Shown here in pieces: positions 1-11,500 of a DNA stretch of 64,000 bases. Source of the stretch: Burhinus oedicnemus. Its lineage: Eukaryota > Chordata > Aves > Charadriiformes > Burhinidae. The stretch lies in assembly GCA_008921705.1 (NCBI GenBank), contig VFFE01007510.1:1605947-1669946 (forward strand), in the 5' to 3' direction. The notes under the pieces are model-generated. The model saw only the letters and a list, made by a program, of their open reading frames with translations. It was not told where the DNA came from and searched no databases. The translations under genes were made by a program, and so were the position numbers. Each line of letters begins with the position of its first letter. The stretch's first letter is position 1.

Positions 1-3000
1 CACTTTATAGAACTCTTTTTTTCCCCCCTGTGACTATTCTTAAAAAATTATATCCAGAAACTTGTTTGACTGGGACAGTGAGTCCACTGAAAGCAAAATA
101 GTTGTTTATAGAATTTTGGGTGTCGTTGAATAAGATGTATGTGATCTCCATCAGGGCATTTCGGTTTCACTTGCAAGAAGTCGTGCCCATGCCTCCCCTG
201 CTTTGTTTCCTCTCTTGCCATAACCTACTCTTTTAACTGCCTGTAAATCACTAAAGCAAGCCGCAAGCCTTGGGAGGCATGTGCAGGCATGTGCAGGCTT
301 ATCTCCTACATCAGAAACAAATCACAGACGTTAGGGATGGAAAAGACCTATGAAATCATCACATCCAACCTCCCTAGCAAACACACCACAGAGTCCCCGG
401 ACAGAGGACGCATCTGACAGGAACCAGATGCTACAGGCAGCCATAGCCAGAAGGCTGAGGAGAGACCCACAAGGGGAAACGTGCAGCCGCAGGGCGACTG
501 ACTGCCCGGTGCCCTGGACAGCAAGGCTGCATCCCACCAGGCAAGCTAGAGAAAGGAACGATGAGCATCATGCCAAACCAACCCCAATGCACTAGGCAAT
601 AGGCTGACGACAAAGTAAGCTAATACTCCAGTAGTATCCTGCCTCCTCACTGGCAAATATTTTTTCAGTTGGGAAGAGCTGTGCCAATAAATAATCTGAA
701 ACCTTACCTCATAACAAAATATGACTCTCTCCACCATGATTTCAGTAGAAGCACATTAAGAAGCACCACCCATTCCCAAGACAGAACACCAAATGTTAAA
801 AAAACAATACAGACTTTCCAGCCAAGTATTTAATGATAATGGTACAAAGTGGCTGTATATTGCAGATTACTGAAAACTCATTTTGCCATGAAGCCTGCAT
901 AAAAATTCCATTTCCCCATAGTTAAAACTGACTGTTACAAAAGGCGTTTTAAAATACATGATCACAGAAAAAGATTCTTGAAATTATAATTTGAAATGTA
1001 AAAGCCCTCAGTTTCCTGGCTATGAAGTTAGGCCAGCTAAAATTTAAATGATGGGATGAGGAATGGGAACCTGATTCAAAGTTTTTTCACAACTCTCCTT
1101 ATGAAAAAAAAAACCATTTTACACATCAGTTTACAGATCAGGCTCCACTTCAATCACAGCAATTCTAATTACTTTCTGCAATCTTGAAATTTTTGTACGT
1201 CAATGATTAGTTTCAGGTACTTTTTTCACCCAGGCATGTACTCCTTACATGGTTTCTTCCAGCTCCATCACTGCCTCGGGAAGCTCAAGGTTTGCAAATC
1301 ATTGGCAGCCCAACAGGACAACTACTTATGGTCTGCTCCAATCCCTCCACCCCAGCCATGGTCCTCAGGGATGAGCCGCAGCAAGCAGCTACCAGCTCCC
1401 TTCTACCATCTCCTTGCCCAGACACTGACAAACCCCTTCCCTACCACATCAGCCCGAATGAACTTGCCCTACACATTGCATGTGAAAATTAGGTCTACAT
1501 CTCTACTGCAGGCTCAAACCTACCTCTACGATGCATGCTTTAGCAACTGTTCCTCTAGCTCACAGGCAGGGAGATAAATTTCAAATTGCAAGGAACAGAG
1601 ATGATGCAAAAAAATGTTGAAACAGAAATACTTTGTCTATAGCATTCTCATTAGAAACTCTCACGCAGCCTCCCTGTCTTCTCCTCTCCCTTTTATGGGA
1701 TCTGTATATCTGGTCTTACGTTCTTTCATGCTTACTTATACACTTACAATATGAAATGTACTTTTCTGCCAGTACCAAGACTCTTGGTCTTATCAAGACA
1801 GCACAAACATGACAGCAAATGACTAAGAGATGTCTAATAGTCTGAAGCTTAAGTGTTGGCTCTAATGAAAAGCAGACCGTGGCCAAAAGAGGTTCTTATC
1901 CAACCTGCAAAGGAAGCTCCCATTCATGCACTCCCGCTGAACCACTGTCCTACTTCTCAACCAGGCTTTTACAAACAAGCGTTCCATTCCTAATTATACT
2001 TAGATAGACCAACTTTCACTTCTTTCACAACAAAACTGTAGGATAGCAGCTCTCTTAAAACAGGCATGATGTGGCTCACATGCAGGCTACATGTAAGATG
2101 ATGTGCTGAAATCATGACTGACTGAATTGAGGTAACTGAAATTCAATTTTCTCATAGGTACTAAGTATTGTCCATGTTTTGACAAGAAAATAATCTGTAT
2201 TTTTTAATTTGAAACTATTTGATAACCTCCTTTCAAACTAGAAAATCTAATTCTAATATAATAAAGGATTAAGCACGTCAGGTCTCATTTTTCACCTGTA
2301 ACACTGAATTGACTTTTGGGTGGTCCCATTTTTAAATGACGACGAGTGAGACATTCCTCAAAGTATGTCACTAGGTCATTCGTCAGGCACTTTGCAGTGA
2401 TTGTGCTTTGAAGAGTTATCCACACAAAAGCTTAACATCTTACCTATTTCCACCAAAATGCTCAAGTCTTTATCTCTTACTTCACAATTTATTTTACATC
2501 CAACATATCACTGCAAAAAGAACAGCATTTCTTCACGGCAACTATGCACAGCTGTGCCAGAACTTCTGAAATATATTGCTCTCTTTCATTTGTGATTTTA
2601 TTTGAAAACCCAGGAAGCTCAAGACTGCTGAAGGACATGGCTCAGCTATGCCATGACAATTCTTTTTAATAAATAAAGTCAAGCAAACCCAAAATGAAAC
2701 AAAAAAGAAACATTAATAATCTGTTCACCTTAAAATATGAAGTGGGGAGGGAAAAGAACATGCAGAATGTGTCCATTATTCATGCAGGTCAAAGCAAGGA
2801 AATTAAAATGTACTATTATTTATTTTATTCCCTTTTCCTGCCATAGGACAGAAAAGACTTGCTTTAAAGGAGCACCCTAAGTCAGATGGTAGATGGTATT
2901 ATGTTGTTTGTCAACAGAGGTACCTCTACATCATTAGACTTTTCCTAAGGTGGACTAAAACACACCTTCCTCTTGACCATTTTCAAAATATTTTGCAAAA

Positions 3001-5411
3001 GCGCATGAGTAAAAGAAGTGATAACAAGTCCATAGCAATACAAAACCTGATCCAAAAAAACCTACCACCTTAGTGTTGTGAATCTCATTTAAATCGATAG
3101 AATTTCTAAAGAAAATGTTTGTTGTTATGCTACCCTTTAAAAAGAAGAACAAATCAGCAGAGCTAGTCAAAGGTAACATAGCACCCGCTTAAGGCAGGCA
3201 TTACCTCAGTAAGTTTGGGATTAGTGCTTCAGTGCAAATGGGCCCGGCCAATGGATTAAGACAAATAAAGTACACCTACCCTTAAGCTCTGTTTTTCTTT
3301 TCCTGGTATACATTGCAAAACAAATGCATCCCAATGAAAGGTTCATACTCTTTTTAAGTTCATCTCTCACTTCATAAGTGAAGTTACTATGCTACCCTAA
3401 GTTATACTTTCAAACAACAGCACACAGACTTACCGTAGAGGTATCATGTTCAGAAGAAGAAAAAGTGTACAGCCGTGTCTAAAGTCAATGTGTTTTTCAG
3501 TAAAAACAAAACCTGAATTAATTTTTCCAATACTTAGAAAAACCTCGACATTGACTAACACGTTTTCTTACTCGAAATTCAAATAAATAAACCTCAAGAA
3601 ACCTTGTGAGCCTTTAAAACATTTATACTTAATCAGTGCTTTGAATGAGTGACAGAAAATGAATTCATATCATCAGTTATAATCATGTTATCTAACAACA
3701 TGGTACTTCAAATGTAGGTTGCCACAAGACAGCAGCGCCTTGTTGTCCAGTAGGAAATCTGTGCTCGGTTTCTGACCCTCCATCTTCTGGGAATATGATA
3801 CAAGACAATTTTCCCTGTGTGCCTTAGATTTTATCTAGGAGCTAGCGTTAACTATAACAATGTTACATCCAGCCAGGTTCAATGGTGCTTTGAGGGTTAC
3901 TGGTGACACACTGCTCCACGATTACAGACAAGGAAGAGGAAGGTAGGTTTCCCCCGTGCTCTGCTGATTAGTCCTCCAGGCAAAGCAGAAACCCCTTTAC
4001 TGCCAAAAGTTAAAATGAACTTGGGAAGACTGATGTGCAAAGCCTCAAACTGCCTCCTGCTTAGGCCTCCTATTCTGTTTCCCATCAGTGACCTGCTGTG
4101 AGAGGTAAGCTACGGGGAATGCCAAAAGGCAAAGCACCATTATGGGAAAGCATCTGGATGGAAGGAAACAGATCTCTCTACAGCAATCGACAGCACTGCG
4201 CAAGCAGCTCTGGCCCGGTGCAAGCCTTTTGCTGTGAACCAGTGGAAACACCTCTGACCACCCCGTGACCCACCCCATCCAGCCCAAAGCAGTCCTCTAG
4301 CACAACCCCAGGCAAGGAGAAATAATTAAAGAATGAGACATGGCTAGTATTAAGTTCACAGTGCTCCCATCTCCAAGAGGGGCCTATGTTTCCTAAGTGC
4401 CGTCAGTCACTGGAAGCACAGAGCTGAGGCAAGTCCGACAAAAACATCCGCAGCTGTGAAAACACAGGTTTGCCAGAGAACTTTCTAACTATCACAGCTG
4501 CTTAAACCAATTTCCTCCTCCTGTCCTTGCCTTCAAAACCCAGAGGTTTGATACTATCGTTTTGCGTTGGCTGCCACCTTGTGGCATGTGCTATCAAATA
4601 TAACCCAAGAGCTGTCCCTTGCACCTCACCCCACCAGCGACTCGCAAGCAGCCCCTGGGGTACGTGCACCCCCTTCTACAGCCAATACCTGAATGCCTCT
4701 GCACACGCCCAACGGATGACACATTCCCAGCTGTATTATTCTATGAAATTTGGGACTAAGGAACAAACTGGGAAGTTTGACGGGAAGTCACACCAACTTC
4801 TAAGTTGCTGCTAAAAGCTCTGCAAAAAGCAACCAGGAAAACCACGTAAACTAAATCCTTCGGGTTAAGGCTCCTGAATTTCTCTGAATCCTTTTACTGT
4901 TCTCTTCAAAGTTAAAGACTGTGATCCTCCTTGTCCCTAAAGAGGCAGCATTTGCAAACCTTCAAGACACAAAATCAGTGAAAGTAATTTCATACAGATG
5001 ACTATATCACAGGACGAGAAGAGAGCGGGCATCTCTCTCTCACACCAAGGGAAAGAAAAAGGGAGAACTAACACATTTGTTTTAAACTGCACCCCTGTAT
5101 TCTTTCTCTCACAGCTACTGGTGTAAAATAATAAAGTTATAGCAGCTGCTGCTGCAAACGTAATATTCTGGTAGAGGCCCCTGTTTGCCTGAGCACCATT
5201 TCTGAGCAAGCGGGAAGGAGAAAAGATCTTAACCCATGTTGGCCACCGGCGAGCTCCAGTGCCCCAGTGCTGCCCATGATTGCAACAAGGAGTCTCCCTC
5301 TGGGGAACGGCAGTGAGGGGAAGCAGTGCCATGGGGGCAGCCGACAGGGACGCCCAGATGGCGGGGACGCAGGATGACCCCCAGGCACTAGGCAGGCAGG
5401 AGAGCGCTCAC
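1..5411 (-). other. MTHFD1L intron (continues off the left edge)
   Basis: No exon-like segment on either strand: the next expected MTHFD1L block was searched for by eye and not seen. The contents are an eroded CR1-like tail at about 318-380 and AT-rich unique sequence. The open frames here are short and lack homology or paired splice sites. Confidence 0.7.
318..380 (-). mobile_element. Eroded CR1-like tail
   Basis: The sequence caaatcacagacgttaggga followed by tggaaaagacctatgaaatc and catccaacc resembles an old CR1 3' end in minus orientation. Substitutions are many and the exact subfamily and right limit are unclear. Confidence 0.5.
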
Positions 5412-5536
5412 CTTGGTCCGCAGCTGAGGGGCTTTCCACTGGCAGCTCATGGTCGCCGCTCCCTCCCTCTGCAGCATGCACTGCAAGGCGGCCCCCACCG
5501 CCCCACCGGCTCCCACCAGCAGCACCGTCTTCCCAC
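5412..5536 (-). CDS. MTHFD1L: MTHFD1L exon: degenerate nucleotide-binding segment
   Basis: This 125-nt GC-rich exon has acceptor GTCACGCAG before GTGGGAA and donor ACCAAG followed by GTGAGC. It encodes GKTVLLVGAGGAVGAALQCM and LQREGAATMSCQWKAPQLRTK. In MTHFD1 the equivalent strand carries a VVGRS-type NADP-binding turn; here it reads LVGAGG, in line with a non-catalytic domain. The next exon (ADIVVLGSP-like) was sought leftward to base 1 and not found. Confidence 0.93.
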
Positions 5537-8500
5537 CTGCGTGACACAAGGCAAGTCATTCAGAAGCCCTCGGCAGCAAAGGTGTCAGGACCAGGCTCCG
5601 CTGGGCTGCGGAGCTGGAGCGCCTGAGTCACCTCCCGCCGCTGTCAGCGGGCCACCCACTACCAAAGCCCTCCAGAAGAGCCAGCAAAGCGGCTCAGGAC
5701 AGGACAGGAGAGGAGAGGACAGTGCCACGTGCCAGCACAACCACAGCAGCTGGGGCAGTATGGGCAACTCTTTCGGAGCCCATGCAGTAACACAAACCAC
5801 AGGCTTTATGTTGTTTGCTGGTGACTAATTTGAGAAAGCAAATACCACTCTTCTGGTTTTCTGGTATTTTATTTGCACAAATCCTTTCATTCGTGTCTGT
5901 TACAAAGTACTTTTGACGTCCTGTTTACAGTTCTGTTACAGAAATCCTTCTCTCAACAATTATGAATCACTATGAGAGAGACTACTGAAACGCTGCCTTA
6001 AACTAACAGCGTCTTCACACACTGTAAAGCCGCTTGTTTAAATCTGCCATTTCAATGTTAGCATTTACACAATACAAGCCAAAACAAAAGATCGGCTCGG
6101 CAGTTATTTACAGGCAGACCTGGATTTCTCCATCTGTTCACACTAATCAAAATTGCCAAGTGAAATCCCTAAGTGATGTTTGTATTTTTGGTTTTGAAGA
6201 CTCAGATGTCTCAGGTGGCTTCAGTGAGATGAAATCTGCTAATGGCAGGTAATCCCTGCCTAATCTCCAAAATCTGTATGACTGAGACCCATTTCTGCAA
6301 ATATTACATTCAGATCTCACTGAGGTTCCTCACTAGCAGGACACAAATATATGTCAGGCGGGAAAAGAACACAAACCAGAAAACACAGCAAGGAAAGATT
6401 ATATTTGTCTCTTAGTCAGGACTAAAACTGAGAAAATTAGTGAGGCTAAAATTAATGTAATAATTATAACAGAAGGTCTCACCTAAATCTTCAAGAAGCT
6501 CCATCACAGCACACACGGTAGGAGGAACTAGACAGTCATAGGCATCGCCACGTACCAAGCGTCCTAGGTTTACATCAGATACTCTGCAGTGGAAAAATAT
6601 GGTAGTTTTGGAAAAAAAAAAAAAAAAAAAAAAGAGTTTGTGTAACATAAATCCTCAGTAAAGCTTGTAACATGGCTAACAGCTAATCCCAAGTACAAAC
6701 ATGTCTCCTAAAAGTAAATCCTTTGATAGTCATGTACTGTGGCTAATTTGTATCATCCCACATCCCAGTTACACAAACACGGAGCCTCAAAAGAGGCCAG
6801 GAAAGGGATCCGTGAGTTCAAATAAGTAACATGAGCCCACTATACACAGCCAGCTCTTTACTGGTCACGGTGTGCCACCCTCGGCACGCTGGGCCAAAAC
6901 ACAGCAGTGGAACCAGGCCAGTGCTGCCAGAGCCAAGCTGAGCCGGAGGCAATGCATCCTTCTGGGCTCAGGCTGGCTTGCTGGGGGAACGCCGGTGTTC
7001 CCGTGCTGCACTGCACTCTCTCTCACGTACAAGGATGCTCTGAATTGTCCATTCTCTGTCAATCTCCGGTACTCCAAATAATGGAAATGTAACTAATTTA
7101 CAAGATTTTCAGATTATTTTTTTTCCTGACATGAAAAAAAAGGAAGGGGGGGGGGGGGCGAAGGGGTAAAAGTGTGCAGTTGAGAGCAAGAAGGCTGCAA
7201 GAGCAGCAAAATGGTAACTCAGACACCTAAATTATGCCAGTGGTCTCTCCACAGAACAGTACAACTCTAGACTGATTGAAAAGTTGTGCTAACGGGTCCA
7301 AACTATTACAGCTTACCCTCCCACTGCAAGAGTGCTGTAAGGAAGTTAAAAACTTCTCTGCAACTTTTCCATCAAGCCTTCCTGTGAAAATTTTGGGGTT
7401 TGTGTTCAGTACTTTGTGACTATCATTTGTGTTATTGAAGCACTGAAATACCTTAAGTATCATCAGTAAATCAGAACTTCGTTTTTGATTTCTTTGAAAA
7501 GACCGTGTCCTGAATATACAGTGTATAAAGATTAAAAAGATAATGATCAAAATGACTTCAGCAAAAGACTTCTCATTGATTCAGTGGCATCTTTTATCAG
7601 TGCTCAATAGCACAGCTAGACACATTGACTGAGGAATCCATTAATGAAAAGCACAGGGGAAAATTGATTTTACAGAATCATCAGCCTTACATCTGCTAAT
7701 AGTATTTCTCAGTGCTTCACTTACCCATCCACATCCTTCTCTGGTTTCACAGCGTTTAATACCTTACTGCTATATAAGCTTTCTGGGAGGTCAAGGGCAA
7801 GGCCCTGCACTTTAGGATCCTCATTAAGTCTCAAGATTTCACTGACAATCTAGAAAGTTAATAAAAAGCATTAAAGATCAGAACAACAAACAAAAGAAGA
7901 ATCTAATTAGAAGGGCATAAAACCTATATTTTAAAACTACCTTACGGCCGCCTTTGCTTCCCTCACATATTACTGTAACTTCTAAATGAAAAAGCAATAA
8001 CCCGCTTTCCTTGGTTTATACTTTCATGGCTTACCAAATTAAGCCACCCTGACTCTATTCTAAACATTTTGCAAAGCCAACACATATTATGTGACATTAT
8101 GCTGCCAAAAGCATTTTCTCTTTGACCATCGCAACACTCAGCAAAAGCTTGACACTGTAATGGCTTCAGAAGATGCTTTTAGAAATAAGAAGCCTTGGTT
8201 AAAACATAGTTCAAAATAGGACAAGATTGCATCCCAACACAGAACATGGACAAAAAGCTGTAACACTGGAAAAACCCGTTATACAAGAGAAAATTCATTT
8301 TATTAAACCAGCATATATTGTTACTAATTTTCCTTCTCAAAACACCCTGATCCTAAGAGCTGACAGTCATCTTGTGAAGAATTGTTGTTTTGAAAAGGTA
8401 CTGCACAGAAGTTTACGAATTTCAAGTACTGAACCAGATGTGAGTTCACATTTTTTATAACTGGTCACATTTGACATGCAAGACTGTACTATCTACCCTC

Positions 8501-11500
8501 AATTGCTTCATCTCTAAAGCACAACACTGATTCAGAGCGATATATGCTATTCTGCTGTGACCATTAAGAATACAATGGAATAAAACATGCTGAAATTTTC
8601 TCATGTGACAAATGTCATGTGAGCATGTCTTTTCAACATATAAATAAAATCAGTGTGCAATCACCACAAAGCTGTATAATTTAATTGGATTAATATCCAA
8701 CAGAAAACGAATATAAGTTTTTTTCCATAGCTAATACCACGCCTTCGTAAAATGCTTTTCATGCGCACTATTCAATATAATTGTGAACGCTATTGCCCAA
8801 ACATTTGATATGCAATCAGTACTAAGCTAGGGGAATTTGGTAGGGGTTAGACTGTCTGCAACTCTTTACCAAGAGAACGTGCTACTTTCACGTTAACAAA
8901 GATTATACAAGCATGTCACCGATATAGAAATGCCCCTTTAGTTTGCTGACTTCTGAGACAGAAACAGGCATATATATTAAGACCCTGTGCCATGTGACAG
9001 CAATAGGACTGGTATACATTCTAACAGAAAATAAGGATGAGTGTATACACCAGAATATGGATGTGAAAACATCCACATTTTGCTTAAAAAATCCTGAGAT
9101 GCTACAAAATGTTGGGGCCTACACAGCAATTAAAGAAAACATAGTTCATAAACAGCCTGATTCTAATGAACTTTGAACTATATTCCTGCTTCCTGGGAAA
9201 ATAATTCAGTTTTCCATTTTCATTGCATTTTACTTTAACTCAGCTTTCCATCATCACAGCATTTAAAATACTTACAATTCACACAGGGTAAAGCACTCTT
9301 GTATTAACTCACCTTTACTGTGCACAGGCAGTTACGGCAGAACAAAAAACGCACGGTACTGAAATCCCTCCCACCTTCCCAAACCAGGGAATGCAAGCTA
9401 GCATGTGGTTTTAACAGATGAAAAAAAACCTTTGTCATAGCAAGCAAGCAGGAGAGTAAGCTAACCGTTATGAACTTTATTGAAAGTAACTTTCTTCAAA
9501 TAACAAAAATACCCTGCTTTTCTCTTTACATACACAGCTCAGCCACTTTGTAAGATATTACTTCAAAGTAACAGCAACTTCTGCTGCATACCCACTGTAT
9601 TTTACCTATTTCCTACTGTGTTACTCAGCAGATAAAACACATTTACCAACAGCAAAGTGTATTTGATCTTCACTTCAAAAGCCCGCTCTTCTTAAATGGG
9701 TAGCTGACTATTCATCATCCACAAAACTGGACTCCTAAGATTCCTCACAATAAGTTCCTCTCAATATATCTGGAAGCTGTTCTTGAGACTACACTGCAAG
9801 CCAGTAACATTTTAAAAACAAAGTGTACCGAATACAAAACAGCACACAAAACCCACAAGCCTGCAGGATTATCAAACTTGCCAAGCACAAGGAGGTCAGC
9901 TGGGAACAGTGGCATCTTTTACTACACATCCCTTTGCTGTTTTTACCTTCAGATGCCTCAGGACCACGTATATTAATCTGGTTTGCTATATTTAAACCAT
10001 ACTTGATATTAGAGCTGTGCCTCCAACCTAATGCTCTTTAATTTCCCTGAATAACTTGGGCAAGAATCGAGTACAGTGACAAGAGCAACTGCAGCAGATA
10101 GGATAGCCGTGCTGGTATGAGGGGACGCTGCAGTTAAATACCAGACACGAAAATAAAACGTTACTCTGCTGATTCTGCCTCAGCTTGCCTTGGGGACAGC
10201 AGACAAGCCTGTTAATTCTCTTTTTTCCCCACGCTTGCCAATAGGGGGATAACACTTGCTACTTGAACTAAGGCAGTCCCAAACCTAATTTGAGTTGACA
10301 GAGATCAGTTCAAAGCGATAATGAATGTCAGCAACAAAGATAGGTTTACGACAAAAGCGAAAAAGGAAGAGTCCTTCAGGTACTGCATTTACCTCATCCT
10401 TGCTGCTGCCTTCAGGGAGACAGATGTGAATAACACGTAGACCAACCTGCCAAAAGAAAATACTTAAAATTACCACGGGCAAGTAGCTCATGATTAATAA
10501 CAAGTGTACCAGCTAAAGCTTACCTCTTTGGCAAAGTCCTTGTTTATTTCTTGAATCAAGTGATCATTATGCGCCTTGGGGAACAAAACAGAAACTAAGT
10601 TTTAAAATAATAAATTTACATTTAAAAATGCGAGTGCACTAATGCACAGGACTATGCAAAAAACACAGTGAGGATGTTTGTGTGTACTAGTATTCAAACA
10701 AATAAAAAGCCCAGCAATTCTAAGAAAGAAGCGGAAGGCACCTCGTAAATTTATTTTGCCTTGATTAGTTTAAGCGCGTCTTGATATCAGCCTGGCTTTT
10801 AGACAAGAGTGGCCATTTAGTTAACGTAAGTTTACCATTTAAGAAAGGTGCCAGTCTGTATCTGAAGATACCATTCTCCATCCACCCATGTAACAGGGAT
10901 GAAATAGGCAATAGCAATACCAGCGTTTCCTGCAGTGTCCCCCTATCACCTCACAACGCTGCCTTACCATCAAAAATGAGGCAAATCATTATCATCATCT
11001 GTTACAGTGAGTTCTGTCAATACAGAAGCAAGAGAAGTTATCAGTTCATCCCAACTGCCAGCAGGCATCTGCGCTAGGACAGAAGCGTATCCTGGGCAGA
11101 TTTACCTGGGAGACCATCTCCCCCAGGAGTCATCCTCCATGAGGTCTCTACGCCTATATGCACTGTATATATTATGATATTTAACCGTAATAATTACAAT
11201 TGAATTGTACTCTTCAAGTTACTCTTGAATCTCAGGAGACATTTCAGATATTTTTATATATTGTAACAATAAAACTGAGAATCCAATATTCAGAACTGCA
11301 AACCTCCTACCAACAGATCAGTGAGGGTCCCACTCTCAGAAATGTTAGTGGCTTCACAACAAAATGAATAAAACACTTCTCACAGCTGTATGATTATATA
11401 TAAAACCTGTCTTCCAATCCAGACAACAGGTCCGAAATGACTAATTTTAAAAGGGTTCGTTACAATTTCATGAACACATTCTACATAGCTTTTTCCACAA

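Larger units (their letters stand above)
5537..7724 (-). other. MTHFD1L introns 5537-6482 and 6584-7724
   Basis: Two introns flank the exon at 6483-6583. The first holds GC-moderate sequence and short purine runs (ggacaggagaggagagga) near 5700. The second holds an A23 run (6612-6634) and a G13 run (7146-7158). Nothing else is recognised. Confidence 0.7.

Noticed and set aside
3411..3460. Possible MTHFD1L exon with donor-like CTACG/GTAAGT on the minus strand near 3432
   Set aside because: The upstream residues do not match the next expected block of the protein (ADIVVLGSP-like) and no good acceptor was seen.
5280..5828. Plus-strand open frame of 182 codons
   Set aside because: It runs antisense across the MTHFD1L exon at 5412-5536 and is a shadow of that GC-rich coding sequence; no own homology or splice context.
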